A DNA stretch of 64,000 nt from contig CALMQX010000035.1 of assembly GCA_937873315.1 (NCBI GenBank), positions 124,001 to 188,000 of the forward strand, in the 5' to 3' direction. Below are positions 55,877-63,771 of the stretch, in pieces. The stretch comes from an uncultured Nostocoides sp. (GTDB lineage Bacteria; Actinomycetota; Actinomycetes; Actinomycetales; Dermatophilaceae). The notes below the pieces were generated by a model that made no database searches, was not told the DNA's origin, and saw nothing but the letters and a program-made list of their open reading frames with translations. The first letter of the stretch is position 1. Each line of letters starts with the position of its first letter. The position numbers were made by a program, and so were the translations under genes.

Positions 55877-57568
55877 GTGCGGGTCTTTCCCGATCTACCC
55901 ACGCTCTCCGCGCCGACGAAGATTCGACTGGGCTTCGCGGTCATTACCGGCTTGTATGCCGTCCTCACCTCGACCGTCGTGGCCACCCTCCCGTGGCTCT
56001 TTCTCGTGGTCTCACTGGATCTGACAGCCACGGCGATCGGCGCCATCCCCGGATTGAGCCCCACCCGAGTGCGCCGCATGACGCTGACCTTCATTGCCTT
56101 GTCGGCGGCGGCCGCGGGCGCAGCCTTCGGGGTGCGTGGCGTCCCTACCGCCCCACTGGTGTTGATCGCCGCGTACCACGCCGGATTGCGTTTCCAGCGG
56201 TTCGGATACCTCCTGGCCTGCGTGCTGGCCTTCGCCGCGGCCTTCGTCTCCACCCTGCTGGTCCATACGGCCAGGGAGCCCGCCCTCAAACCGATCTTCG
56301 CGTGGGCCGTCGCGGCCTTGGCGCTCGGAGTCCTGGGCGCCTGGAGCCACCGCCTCTCGGCCGAGAACGACGACGGCGGCGACTCACCCGAGGTCGTTGA
56401 GGCCATCGCGCTCATGCAGCGCCTGCGCGAGTTGTCCGACGAGATGGACACCGGCTTCGATGCCCCCGCCCTGGCCTCGGCGACCCTGCAGTCACTCGGG
56501 CATGCGGTTCCGAGCGATCGATCCGTGGTGTTCACAGGTGCCAGCGCCACCACTTTGGCCCCGGTCGCCCTGCGCGGGGCAACCCGGGTTCCCTGGTTGG
56601 GCCGCTCGGGAGGCTCGACGCTGCTGGAGGCCGCGGCGAGCCACCCCGGCCCGCTCATTCAGACCTGGAGCGATGCCACCGGGGAGCGCTGCGTGCTCTC
56701 GGTACCCTTGGTGGCTCGCTCTGGAGAAGCAATTGGGCTGCTCGTCGCTGATCGTGTGGCGAGCGATCCGTTCACTGCCGAGGAGTTGGGAGCGGCCTGG
56801 CTGGTGGCTCGCCGGACGGCGCCCGCTCTCGGCGCCGCCTTGCTCTTCGCGGACTTGCGGGCGCGTGCCAGCCTGGAGGAGCGCCAGCGGCTGGCCAGGG
56901 ATATCCACGATGGCATCGCGCAGACCATTGCCGCCCTGGGCTTCGAACTAGACGCGGTCCGGCTCCAGGCGGCCAAGACCAATAGCCCGCTAGCCGAGAG
57001 CCTCAATGACCTGCGGACCTCCCTGCAGACCACTCTGCTTGACGTTCGCCTCCATATTTCTGATCTCAACATGAGTCAGCGCCCGGAGACCGGGCTCGGC
57101 GCGATCATTGGCGCGGCGGTCCAGAACTTCGGCGCCGTCACCGGGGTCAAGACCACCGTCTCAGTGAGCGAAGGCCTGCTTCGGTTGCCCTCGCATGTCG
57201 AGCTCTCCGTCTACCGACTCGCGATGGATGTCCTGGCTGATGCCCAGGCGACCGGTGCCACCAGCGCCACGCTGACTTTGAGTGTGGAAGCTCCTGGCGT
57301 GGACCTCTGTGTGAGTCATGACGGGGCCTCGCGACTCACCTCAGAGTCATTCCGTGACAACCCACTTCGCGCGGAAGGTGCCGCCATCGCCGCGGATCGA
57401 CTCCCGGCAGGGGGCACGCGAGTATCCCTGGTCCTCGGCACCGTGGGACCTCTCCGGGTCGCGCCGCAGGCTAGCGTGGCCGACAATGGTGGACCTGACG
57501 GGCTCAGCGCCGCTGAGTTGGGCGACCATGGCCCGTCCGTACCGTTCCAGCAGGAGGCATCGCCGTGA
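55877..57568 (+). CDS. NarL-type sensor kinase with degenerate ATP-binding domain
   Basis: A 563-residue membrane protein. About five N-terminal membrane helices (first 155 residues) are followed by a GAF-like domain (about 200-320), a HisKA_3 dimerisation domain with the phospho-His in LARDIHDGIAQTI (His near 344), and a C-terminal region that aligns only weakly with the HATPase fold. The N-box Asn motif is replaced by VYRLAMDVLADAQATGA and the usual D-x-G-x-G is missing (VSHDGASR). Phosphoryl donation by ATP may therefore be lost, or another partner supplies it. It is coupled to the LuxR regulator at 57565 (four-base overlap) and close to the flp pilin gene. Confidence 0.82.
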   Translation: MRVFPDLPTLSAPTKIRLGFAVITGLYAVLTSTVVATLPWLFLVVSLDLTATAIGAIPGLSPTRVRRMTLTFIALSAAAAGAAFGVRGVPTAPLVLIAAYHAGLRFQRFGYLLACVLAFAAAFVSTLLVHTAREPALKPIFAWAVAALALGVLGAWSHRLSAENDDGGDSPEVVEAIALMQRLRELSDEMDTGFDAPALASATLQSLGHAVPSDRSVVFTGASATTLAPVALRGATRVPWLGRSGGSTLLEAAASHPGPLIQTWSDATGERCVLSVPLVARSGEAIGLLVADRVASDPFTAEELGAAWLVARRTAPALGAALLFADLRARASLEERQRLARDIHDGIAQTIAALGFELDAVRLQAAKTNSPLAESLNDLRTSLQTTLLDVRLHISDLNMSQRPETGLGAIIGAAVQNFGAVTGVKTTVSVSEGLLRLPSHVELSVYRLAMDVLADAQATGATSATLTLSVEAPGVDLCVSHDGASRLTSESFRDNPLRAEGAAIAADRLPAGGTRVSLVLGTVGPLRVAPQASVADNGGPDGLSAAELGDHGPSVPFQQEASP

Positions 57569-58227
57569 CCGTCAGGGTTCTGCTCGTCGACGACCACACC
57601 TTGGTTCGCCAGGCGGTGGCGCAGATGCTCGACATGCATCCGGCGCTCTCGATCGCTGGCCAGGCAGGATCAGTGGCCGAGGGTCGGCAACTCCTCCAGT
57701 CCCAGCGCATCCTGGACGGGCATGGTGCCCACACTGTCCTGGTTGTGGATGTCTCGATGCCCGATGGCAGCGGCCTCGCCTTGGCCCGGGAAGCACGCCG
57801 GGCATCCTCGCAGGTGGGCATCGTGGTGCTGACGATGCATGCCGACGACACCACCCTCCTCGACGCTCTCGACGCTGGAGCCTCCGCGCTGGTCCGCAAA
57901 TCCTCGCCCGCCGAGGAGGTCGTCTCCGCGGTGCTGCGCGCCGCAGAATCGCCGCTGACCTTTTCGGCCGCCGGTTTGGCTGAGGCCCTTCGCCGCCGAT
58001 CCGAACCCAAGCAGACCCCTCTCACCGTGCGAGAGACCGAGGTCCTCGAGCTTCTCGCGGAAGGGTCGTCGGTCGCTCAGGTGGGGAAGACGCTCTACAT
58101 GAGCGAGTCCACGGTCAAGACCCATATCGCCAAGATCTACGACAAGCTGGGCGTGCACAATCGCGCGGGTGCTGTCATGACCGCAGTGCGGATGGGCTTG
58201 GTCGGAGACACCGGCTCCCCCCGCTAA
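57565..58227 (+). CDS. LuxR/NarL-family response regulator
   Basis: A 220-residue DNA-binding regulator. Receiver domain with DD at 9-10, phosphoacceptor D62 (VVDVSMPDG), Lys in LVRKSS; C-terminal LuxR HTH with LTVRETEVLELLAEGSSVAQVGK and STVKTHIAKIYDKLGVHNR, fully intact. GTG start, overlapping the kinase stop by four bases. Neighbouring flp (58280, opposite strand) is a candidate target; a GACATATGTC palindrome lies in its upstream region. Confidence 0.92.
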   Translation: MTVRVLLVDDHTLVRQAVAQMLDMHPALSIAGQAGSVAEGRQLLQSQRILDGHGAHTVLVVDVSMPDGSGLALAREARRASSQVGIVVLTMHADDTTLLDALDAGASALVRKSSPAEEVVSAVLRAAESPLTFSAAGLAEALRRRSEPKQTPLTVRETEVLELLAEGSSVAQVGKTLYMSESTVKTHIAKIYDKLGVHNRAGAVMTAVRMGLVGDTGSPR

Positions 58228-58262
58228 GCGACACCGCTCCACCGCTCAGCGACCCCGACTCC

Positions 58263-58276
58263 CCCGCTTTGGCGGG
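58263..58276. terminator. Short hairpin between the regulator and flp genes
   Basis: CCCGC-TTTG-GCGGG is a 5-bp stem with a 4-base loop between two convergent genes. It could end transcription from both sides. There is no U-tract, so its strength is uncertain. Confidence 0.35.
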
Positions 58277-58279
58277 TCG

Positions 58280-58450
58280 TCAGCCGGTCGGGCGAGTGCT
58301 GGAAAAGAGATCGATCAGCGGGTCCCTGAGCAGGATCGCGGCGCCGACCAACACGATCGCCACCAAGCCGATCATCAGGCCGTACTCCACGACCGTCGCG
58401 CCCTCTTCCTCACTGAGGCGAGTACGAAGGGCGGCGAGAGCCTTGGTCAT
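58280..58450 (-). CDS. Flp type IVb pilin
   Basis: A 56-residue pilin. The N-terminal leader MTKALAALRTRLSEEEG ends at the predicted prepilin peptidase site (after G17), followed by ATVVEYGLMIGLVAIVLVG, with the Glu-Tyr pair (22-23) that marks Flp pilins, and a short hydrophilic tail. It would be the main fibre subunit of the Tad pilus. The tad core genes are 40 kb away and CpaB/CpaE 17 kb away, so the pilin is unlinked. A prepilin peptidase gene is not in the window. The ATG is preceded by GAAAGG (about 11 bases upstream). A 128-bp structured element ends 34 bases before the start. Confidence 0.93.
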   Translation of the reverse strand: MTKALAALRTRLSEEEGATVVEYGLMIGLVAIVLVGAAILLRDPLIDLFSSTRPTG

Positions 58451-58484
58451 CAGCGGTGGCCTTTCAGGCGATGGGTCGGATCAT

Positions 58485-58612
58485 GCGAGGTCAGGACCCC
58501 GATCTCCACACTGACATATGTCCCCCTTCGCTGGGGGCAAAGGCCGCGAGACTCGCCCGATAGGTGGTCGACGTCGACCGAATGGACGAGTCCACCCGGG
58601 TCCTGACCTCGC
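58485..58612. repeat. Structured 128-bp element with 15-bp inverted arms upstream of flp
   Basis: The outer arms GCGAGGTCAGGACCC (58485-58499) and GGGTCCTGACCTCGC (58598-58612) are perfect reverse complements. Inside lie GACATATGTC (10-bp palindrome, 58513-58522), CCCCCTTCGCTGGGGG (5-bp stem, 58522-58537), GACTCG (58550-58555) pairing with CGAGTC (58587-58592), and within that pair GGTCGACGTCGACC (14-bp perfect palindrome, 58566-58579). As RNA from the ahcY strand this would form a closed multi-branch structure just upstream of flp. It could be a structured leader, an attenuator, an ahcY terminator region, or a small mobile element with terminal inverted repeats. No known family is recognised. 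Confidence 0.7.
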
Positions 58613-58617
58613 GCGCG

Positions 58618-60069
58618 TCAGTAGCGGTAGTGATCCGGCTTGTACGGCCCGGCGACGTCCACGCCCAGGTACTCCGCCTGCTCCTTGGTGAGTTCGGTCA
58701 ACTCGACCCCCAGGGACTCCAGGTGGAGCCGCGCGACCTTTTCATCGAGGTGCTTGGGCAGGGTCTCAACCTTCGGCGCACCCTCGTCGTCCAGGTAGGA
58801 CTCGGCGTGCGTGAACATCTCCACCTGGGCGATGGTCTGGTTCGAGAAGCTATTGGACATCACGAAGCTCGGGTGGCCGGTGGCATTGCCCAGGTTCATC
58901 AGGCGGCCCTCGGACAAGACGATGATCGAGTGGCCATCCTCGAAGGTCCACTCGTGTACCTGCGGCTTGATCTCGGTCTTGGTGATACCCGGGGTGCGGG
59001 CCAGGCCGGCCATGTCGATCTCGTTGTCGAAGTGGCCGATATTGGCGACGATCGCCTTGTCCTTCAGGGCGCTCATGTGCTCCGCAGTGACGACATTGAA
59101 GCAGCCGGTGGCCGTGATGATGATGTCGGCCTGGCCGATCACCTCATCCATGGTCGCCACCTGGTAACCCTCCATCGCGGCCTGCAGCGCACAGATGGGA
59201 TCGATCTCGGTCACGATGACGCGGGCGCCCTGGCCGCGCAGCGAGTCCGCACAGCCCTTACCCACATCGCCAAAGCCGGCCACGACGGCGACCTTGCCGC
59301 CAATGAGCACATCGGTGGCGCGGTTGAGGCCATCGATCAGCGAGTGGCGGCAGCCGTACTTGTTGTCGAACTTGGATTTGGTCACCGAGTCGTTGACATT
59401 GATGGCCGGGAAGAGCAACTCGCCGGCTTCCGCGAGCTGGTAGAGCCGGTGCACCCCGGTGGTGGTCTCTTCGGTCACGCCCTTGATCTCGCCGGCGACC
59501 CGGGTCCACTTCTGTGGGTCCTGGGCGAGCGTGCGCCGAACGAGCGCCTTGAAGACCGCGAACTCCTCGGAGTCCTCCTGCGTGGTGGCCGGGACCTGAC
59601 CGGCCAACTCCCACTCTCGGCCCTTGTGGACCAGCATGGTCGCGTCGCCACCGTCATCCAGGATCATGTTGGCGAACTGCCCCCCGGGCCAGGTCAAGAT
59701 GGCCTCGGTGCAGTCCCAGTACTCCTCCAGGGTCTCGCCCTTCCAGGCAAAGACCGGGACACCCTGAGGGTCCTGCGCGCTGCCGGTCGGCCCGACAACG
59801 ACGGCGGCCGCGGCCTCGTCCTGCGTGGAGTAGATATTGCAGCTGGCCCAGCGCACCTGCGCGCCGAGCGCCACCAGCGTCTCGATGAGGACGGCGGTCT
59901 GCACCGTCATGTGCAGCGAGCCGGCGATCCGGGCACCGGTGAGCGGCTTGGACTCGCCAAACTCGGCCCGCAGGGCCATCAGACCAGGCATTTCGTGCTC
60001 GGCCAGGCGAATTTGGTGACGTCCCGCCGTTGCCAGGGCAAGGTCCTTAACGTGGTGGTCAATCGACAT
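58618..60069 (-). CDS. ahcY: Adenosylhomocysteinase
   Basis: A 483-residue NAD-dependent enzyme that splits S-adenosylhomocysteine into adenosine and homocysteine, keeping methylation reactions running. Seen: [21 protein letters not shown] (substrate region), [16 protein letters not shown] (catalytic Lys/Asp segment), NAD-binding [12 protein letters not shown], and the C-terminal PDHYRY. The insertion near residue 150-190 is common in actinobacterial enzymes. ATG 60069 lies seven bases after GGAG. TAGACT (60193-60198) is a likely -10, giving a leader of about 115 bases. Confidence 0.97.
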   Translation of the reverse strand: MSIDHHVKDLALATAGRHQIRLAEHEMPGLMALRAEFGESKPLTGARIAGSLHMTVQTAVLIETLVALGAQVRWASCNIYSTQDEAAAAVVVGPTGSAQDPQGVPVFAWKGETLEEYWDCTEAILTWPGGQFANMILDDGGDATMLVHKGREWELAGQVPATTQEDSEEFAVFKALVRRTLAQDPQKWTRVAGEIKGVTEETTTGVHRLYQLAEAGELLFPAINVNDSVTKSKFDNKYGCRHSLIDGLNRATDVLIGGKVAVVAGFGDVGKGCADSLRGQGARVIVTEIDPICALQAAMEGYQVATMDEVIGQADIIITATGCFNVVTAEHMSALKDKAIVANIGHFDNEIDMAGLARTPGITKTEIKPQVHEWTFEDGHSIIVLSEGRLMNLGNATGHPSFVMSNSFSNQTIAQVEMFTHAESYLDDEGAPKVETLPKHLDEKVARLHLESLGVELTELTKEQAEYLGVDVAGPYKPDHYRY

Positions 60070-60192
60070 CGAAGGTCTCCATGATGGTGGTCGGAAAAGC
60101 GCGCACAAACGCAACAGTGAATGACCCGGCGTCGCCCATCTGGGCCGCTGTCATGGAGTCGAGGGGTATCACCCGCGCCGGCAGTGCAACAC

Positions 60193-60198
60193 AGTCTA
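60193..60198 (-). promoter_or_regulatory. -10 element of ahcY
   Basis: TAGACT on the minus strand, 124 bases from the ahcY start. The resulting leader has a ribosome-binding site (GGAG) and no recognisable S-adenosylhomocysteine riboswitch core. Confidence 0.4.
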
Positions 60199-60226
60199 CC
60201 GTCTCGGGAGGTAGCCGTCGGCCTGA

Positions 60227-60232
60227 CAGACT
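60227..60232 (+). promoter_or_regulatory. -10 element of the glycosyltransferase gene
   Basis: CAGACT, GGCCCC, then ATG 60239; leaderless spacing. Divergent from the ahcY promoter 29 bases away. Confidence 0.4.
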
Positions 60233-60238
60233 GGCCCC

Positions 60239-61348
60239 ATGCGGGTCCTCGGCTTCGGTACCTATGACCGTGCGCGACACCCGCGTGCCGGAGTGCTCCT
60301 CGACGGCCTGCAGGAGAGCGGCGCCCAGGTCGATGAGTTGGTCCTGCCGCTTGGTTTCTCCACCGCTGAGCGCGTCGACATGCTGGCCCACCCGTGGAAG
60401 GTCTCGCGCCTAGTGGCCCGGCTCGCCACGAGGTGGGCAGGTTTGGTGCGGCGCCGGTATGCCGCTGGTTCGCCGGAGGTGGTCCTCGTCGGCTATCTGG
60501 GGCAGCTCGATGTCTTGCTCGCCCGTGCTCTCTTCCCGCGAGCCATCATCGTGCTGGATCTGCTTGTCCTGGGCGCAGATACCGTCACCGATCGCGGCCA
60601 CGGCTCTCGCCTCCGACTCGCCGCCACCGGCTCACTCGACCGGGCGGCGATGGCTGCCGCCAACGTGATCGTCGTGGATACGGCCGCGCACGCCATGCTC
60701 GTCCCTGAGCGGGCTCGCACCAAGGTGGTGGTGTGCCCGGTGGGTGCGGGCGCCGCCTGGTACGACGCTCGGAAGCCGGAGCGAGCCACCACGAACCCAC
60801 TCTCCGTGGTCTTCTATGGCGCCCACACTCCGCTGCAGGGAACGCCGGTCATCGGCGCGGCCCTCGCCTTGCTCGAGACCGAACTGTCGCAGGGGCGCCT
60901 GCGGGTCACCATGATTGGGGAGGGTCAGGACCTGGTCGCCTGCCGCCGAGCTGCTGGAGATGTGCCGGGGGTGACCTGGCATGGCTGGATCGAGCCCGCC
61001 GAGCTGCCCGGCATCGTCGCGAGCCATGACATCTGCCTGGGCGTCTTCGGGACGACCGCCAAAGGCAGTCGCGTCGTCCCGCACAAGGTCTTCGAGGGAG
61101 CCGCGGCCGGGTGCGCCATCGTCACCAGCGGAACTGCGCCGCAACGCGAATCGCTCGGCAACTCTGCGGTTCTCGTGCCGCCGGGAGATCCTGCGGCCCT
61201 GGCCACCGTCCTCGCCCACCTGGTGAGCGATGCCGCTTTGGTCGACCGCCTGCGCCTGCGGGCCGCACAGCACGCGGATCAGGCTTACCGTCCACGCGTG
61301 GTTGCCGCCGCCCTGCACTCGACTCTGTTAAGGAAGTGCCATGACTGA
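60239..61348 (+). CDS. GT4-like glycosyltransferase
   Basis: A 369-residue GT-B fold enzyme, probably cytoplasmic or membrane-associated. The C-terminal domain has VVFYGAHTPLQGTPVIG, VTMIGEGQDLVACR, and the nucleotide-sugar segment PHKVFEGAAAGCAIVTSG, in which the family's E-x7-E pattern is only partly kept. The N-terminal part starts MRVLGFGTYDRARHPRAG. The sugar donor and acceptor are unknown; its methyltransferase and manB neighbours suggest envelope polysaccharide or glycolipid work. Coupled to the methyltransferase (8-base overlap). Confidence 0.85.
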   Translation: MRVLGFGTYDRARHPRAGVLLDGLQESGAQVDELVLPLGFSTAERVDMLAHPWKVSRLVARLATRWAGLVRRRYAAGSPEVVLVGYLGQLDVLLARALFPRAIIVLDLLVLGADTVTDRGHGSRLRLAATGSLDRAAMAAANVIVVDTAAHAMLVPERARTKVVVCPVGAGAAWYDARKPERATTNPLSVVFYGAHTPLQGTPVIGAALALLETELSQGRLRVTMIGEGQDLVACRRAAGDVPGVTWHGWIEPAELPGIVASHDICLGVFGTTAKGSRVVPHKVFEGAAAGCAIVTSGTAPQRESLGNSAVLVPPGDPAALATVLAHLVSDAALVDRLRLRAAQHADQAYRPRVVAAALHSTLLRKCHD

Positions 61349-62099
61349 TAGAACCCCGCTGCCACCTCTGACGCTGCGCGCCTGGCTTCGCTATGACGTG
61401 GTCGCGCGATCACTCGACCGGTTGCACCCGGCAACGGTGCTCGAGATCGGTTGCGGCCAAGGCGCGTTCGGCGCACGGGTGGCCGGGCGGACGGCATACC
61501 TCGGCCTTGAGCCGGATCCCGAGTCCTATGCCGTTGCCGCCGAACGCATTTCCGCTCACGGTGGCCAGGTGAAGCAGGCAACGACGCGCGAACTTGATCC
61601 AGGCAAGGGCTATGACCTGGTCTGTGCCTTCGAGGTGCTCGAGCACATCGAGGATGACCGCGCAGCCCTTCTGGATTGGGTTCGCTTCATCCGCCCCGGT
61701 GGGCATCTGGTCATCTCGGTGCCCGCGGATCCCAGCCGATTCGGGCCGATGGACGAGCGTGTAGGTCACTTCCGCCGGTACTCGGTCGAGCGATTAGAGT
61801 CCTTGGTGCGCGAGTGCGGCTTGGTTGAGGTCAGTACCACGGTCTACGGCTGGCCCTTGGGTTATGCCCTTGAAGCCGTGCACAACTGGCGCGAGAGCCG
61901 CAGGCCGTCGGCGCCAGCGGAGGCGTCGATGGCCGAACGGACTGCCTCCAGCGGCCGCCTCATCCAGCCCACCAAGCGTGCGACCGGATTGGCCATCGCT
62001 GCCGCCACGGTGCCCTTCAGGGGATTGCAAAGGCTGCGCCCCACGGCCGGCATCGGGCTCGTGCTGCAGGCCCGACGACCCGCAGTGTCTGAGGTCTAG
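61341..62099 (+). CDS. SAM-dependent class I methyltransferase
   Basis: A 252-residue methyltransferase with the SAM-binding motif I VLEIGCGQGAFG (about 33-44), motif II around LGLEPDP, and FEVLEHIEDD as motif III/post-I. FIRPGGHLVISVPA is typical of Methyltransf_11/12 proteins acting on sugars or lipids. ATG 61341, within the end of the glycosyltransferase gene; AAGGAAG precedes it. Its stop TAG lies in CTAG shared with the convergent Trm112-like gene. Substrate unknown. Confidence 0.87.
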   Translation: MTDRTPLPPLTLRAWLRYDVVARSLDRLHPATVLEIGCGQGAFGARVAGRTAYLGLEPDPESYAVAAERISAHGGQVKQATTRELDPGKGYDLVCAFEVLEHIEDDRAALLDWVRFIRPGGHLVISVPADPSRFGPMDERVGHFRRYSVERLESLVRECGLVEVSTTVYGWPLGYALEAVHNWRESRRPSAPAEASMAERTASSGRLIQPTKRATGLAIAAATVPFRGLQRLRPTAGIGLVLQARRPAVSEV

Positions 62100-62284
62100 G
62101 GCCGACGAGCCTCGTCGACCAGGAGCACCGGAACGCCATCGTCGATGCGGTAGGCCAGTCCACAGTCCGCACCCTCACAGACCAACTCGGGGCCACCCTG
62201 CGGTCCAACGGCATCACGCAGCTCGGCTCGGCACGCCGGGCACCGCAGGATCTCCCGCAGCCAGGGCTCGATGTCGTGGCTCAT
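62096..62284 (-). CDS. Trm112-family zinc-ribbon protein
   Basis: A 62-residue protein with a zinc ribbon: CPACRAEL near residue 15 and CEGADCG near 41, followed by YRIDDGVPVLL. This matches Trm112/UPF0434 proteins, which activate methyltransferases or act in LPS/tRNA-type modification; the role in actinobacteria is unclear. ATG 62284 is preferred (GGGAG five bases before it); a GTG at 62299 that overlaps the manB stop is an alternative. Convergent with the methyltransferase. Confidence 0.85.
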   Translation of the reverse strand: MSHDIEPWLREILRCPACRAELRDAVGPQGGPELVCEGADCGLAYRIDDGVPVLLVDEARRP

Positions 62285-62295
62285 GTCCACTCCCT

Positions 62296-63738
62296 TCACA
62301 AGTGTTCTCCTCTGACGATACCCAGCACGTGATCACGCACTCGCTGCATCGTCAGGACGTCTGCCGCCTCCACATTGAGGCGAAGCAAGGGTTCAGTATT
62401 GGAGGCGCGCAGGTTCAACCACCACATCGGGTCCCCGGCGCCGCCCTCATGGACCAAGGTCAGCCCGTCAAGGGTGTCGATGGTGACGCCCTGAGTCTGA
62501 CCCCAGGCCCGGACCGCGTCCGTGGCTCCGGTGACATCAGCGACCCGCGAGTTGATCTCACCGGAGGCGACGTAACGCTGAAGATCGGCCATCAGCGCCG
62601 ACAAGGCCCCGTCTTGACCGCCGAGGGCCGACAGGACGTGCATCGCCGCCAGCATCCCGGTGTCGGCGAACCAGAAGTCTCGGAAGTAGTAGTGCGCCGA
62701 ATGTTCGCCGCCAAAGGCCGCATCATGGCGCGCCATCTCGGCCTTGATGAAGGAATGTCCCACCCGGGTACGCACCGGACGAGCGCCGGCGGCCACGATC
62801 TCCTCGCGCACCTGGGCAGAGCAAATGACGTTGTGCACGATGGCTACGTCCGCGGGATCGGTGCCAGCCTGCATGAGCGCGGCGATCTCCCGCCGAGCGA
62901 TCAGCGCGGTGATGGCCGAGGGGCTCACCGGCTCGCCCCGCTCATCGACCACGAAGCAGCGGTCCGCGTCGCCGTCAAAGGCCAGGCCCAGGTCTGCGCC
63001 ATGCTCCACGACCGCCCGCTGGAGGTCCACCAGATTCGCGGGGTCGAGCGGGTTGGCTTCGTGGTTGGGGAAGTTGCCATCCAACTCGAAGTACAGCGGG
63101 ATCACCCGCAGCGGCAATGGCTCAAGCCCACCCTCACCGCCCAGCACGGCTGGGATGGTCAGTCCGGCCATGCCATTGCCGGCGTCGACGACCACCGTCA
63201 GCGGGCGCACCCCGGACAGATCAACCAAGCCGCGCAGGTAGGCGGCATACGCCCCGATCAGGTCAACTCGCGTCACCCTTCCCGGCTCTGCCACGGCCGG
63301 CACATCGGCCGTGCCCGCCAGGACCGCCTCGGCGAGCTCGCGCAGGTCGATCAGGCCGGAGTCTTGGCCGACCGGCCGAGCCCCGGACCGGCAGAGTTTG
63401 ATGCCGTTGTAGGCCGCAGGATTATGGCTGGCGGTGAACATTGCGCCCGGCATCGAAAGCTGTCCGCTGGCGAAGTAGAGCCCATCGGTGCTGGTCAGAC
63501 CCATCATCAGGGCATTGCAGCCGCGCTCGGCCAGTCCCCTGGCGAAGGCCGCGCTCAACCCGGGTGATGACTCGCGCATGTCGTGGCCGATCACCACATC
63601 GCTCGCGCCTTCAGGGCGTACCACGACCTCTGCGAATGCGGTCCCCAGGGCCGCAGCGACCGCCTCATCGAGCTGGGATCCGACCAACCCTCGGACGTCA
63701 TAGGCCTTGACGATGTCAGCGAGCGGCGAAGGGGTCAC
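62296..63738 (-). CDS. manB: Phosphomannomutase/phosphoglucomutase
   Basis: A 480-residue alpha-D-phosphohexomutase interconverting hexose 6- and 1-phosphates for mannose- or glucose-containing envelope sugars. The phosphoserine loop is FTASHNPAAYNGIK, the metal loop AFDGDADRCF, the sugar-binding segment FGGEHSAHYYFRD, and the phosphate-binding C-terminus LRASNTEPLLRLNVEA. All are intact. ATG or equivalent start at 63738. It precedes the Trm112-like gene, as in mycobacteria, and follows DUF3499 after 33 bases. Confidence 0.95.
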   Translation of the reverse strand: MTPSPLADIVKAYDVRGLVGSQLDEAVAAALGTAFAEVVVRPEGASDVVIGHDMRESSPGLSAAFARGLAERGCNALMMGLTSTDGLYFASGQLSMPGAMFTASHNPAAYNGIKLCRSGARPVGQDSGLIDLRELAEAVLAGTADVPAVAEPGRVTRVDLIGAYAAYLRGLVDLSGVRPLTVVVDAGNGMAGLTIPAVLGGEGGLEPLPLRVIPLYFELDGNFPNHEANPLDPANLVDLQRAVVEHGADLGLAFDGDADRCFVVDERGEPVSPSAITALIARREIAALMQAGTDPADVAIVHNVICSAQVREEIVAAGARPVRTRVGHSFIKAEMARHDAAFGGEHSAHYYFRDFWFADTGMLAAMHVLSALGGQDGALSALMADLQRYVASGEINSRVADVTGATDAVRAWGQTQGVTIDTLDGLTLVHEGGAGDPMWWLNLRASNTEPLLRLNVEAADVLTMQRVRDHVLGIVRGEHL

Positions 63739-63771
63739 AAGGGACCACCCTAAGGGAGGCAGGGCCTGGAT

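Noticed and set aside
58485-58612. Insertion sequence or MITE with target-site duplication
   Set aside because: The 15-bp inverted arms invite this, but the bases next to the arms show no duplicated target, and the inner stems suggest an RNA structure instead; a mobile origin is left open, not claimed.
58564-60084. 506-codon frame opposite ahcY
   Set aside because: Shadow frame without recognisable domains; it also crosses the structured element.
60070-60192. S-adenosylhomocysteine riboswitch in the ahcY leader
   Set aside because: The leader is long enough, but I cannot find the conserved core of that riboswitch class.
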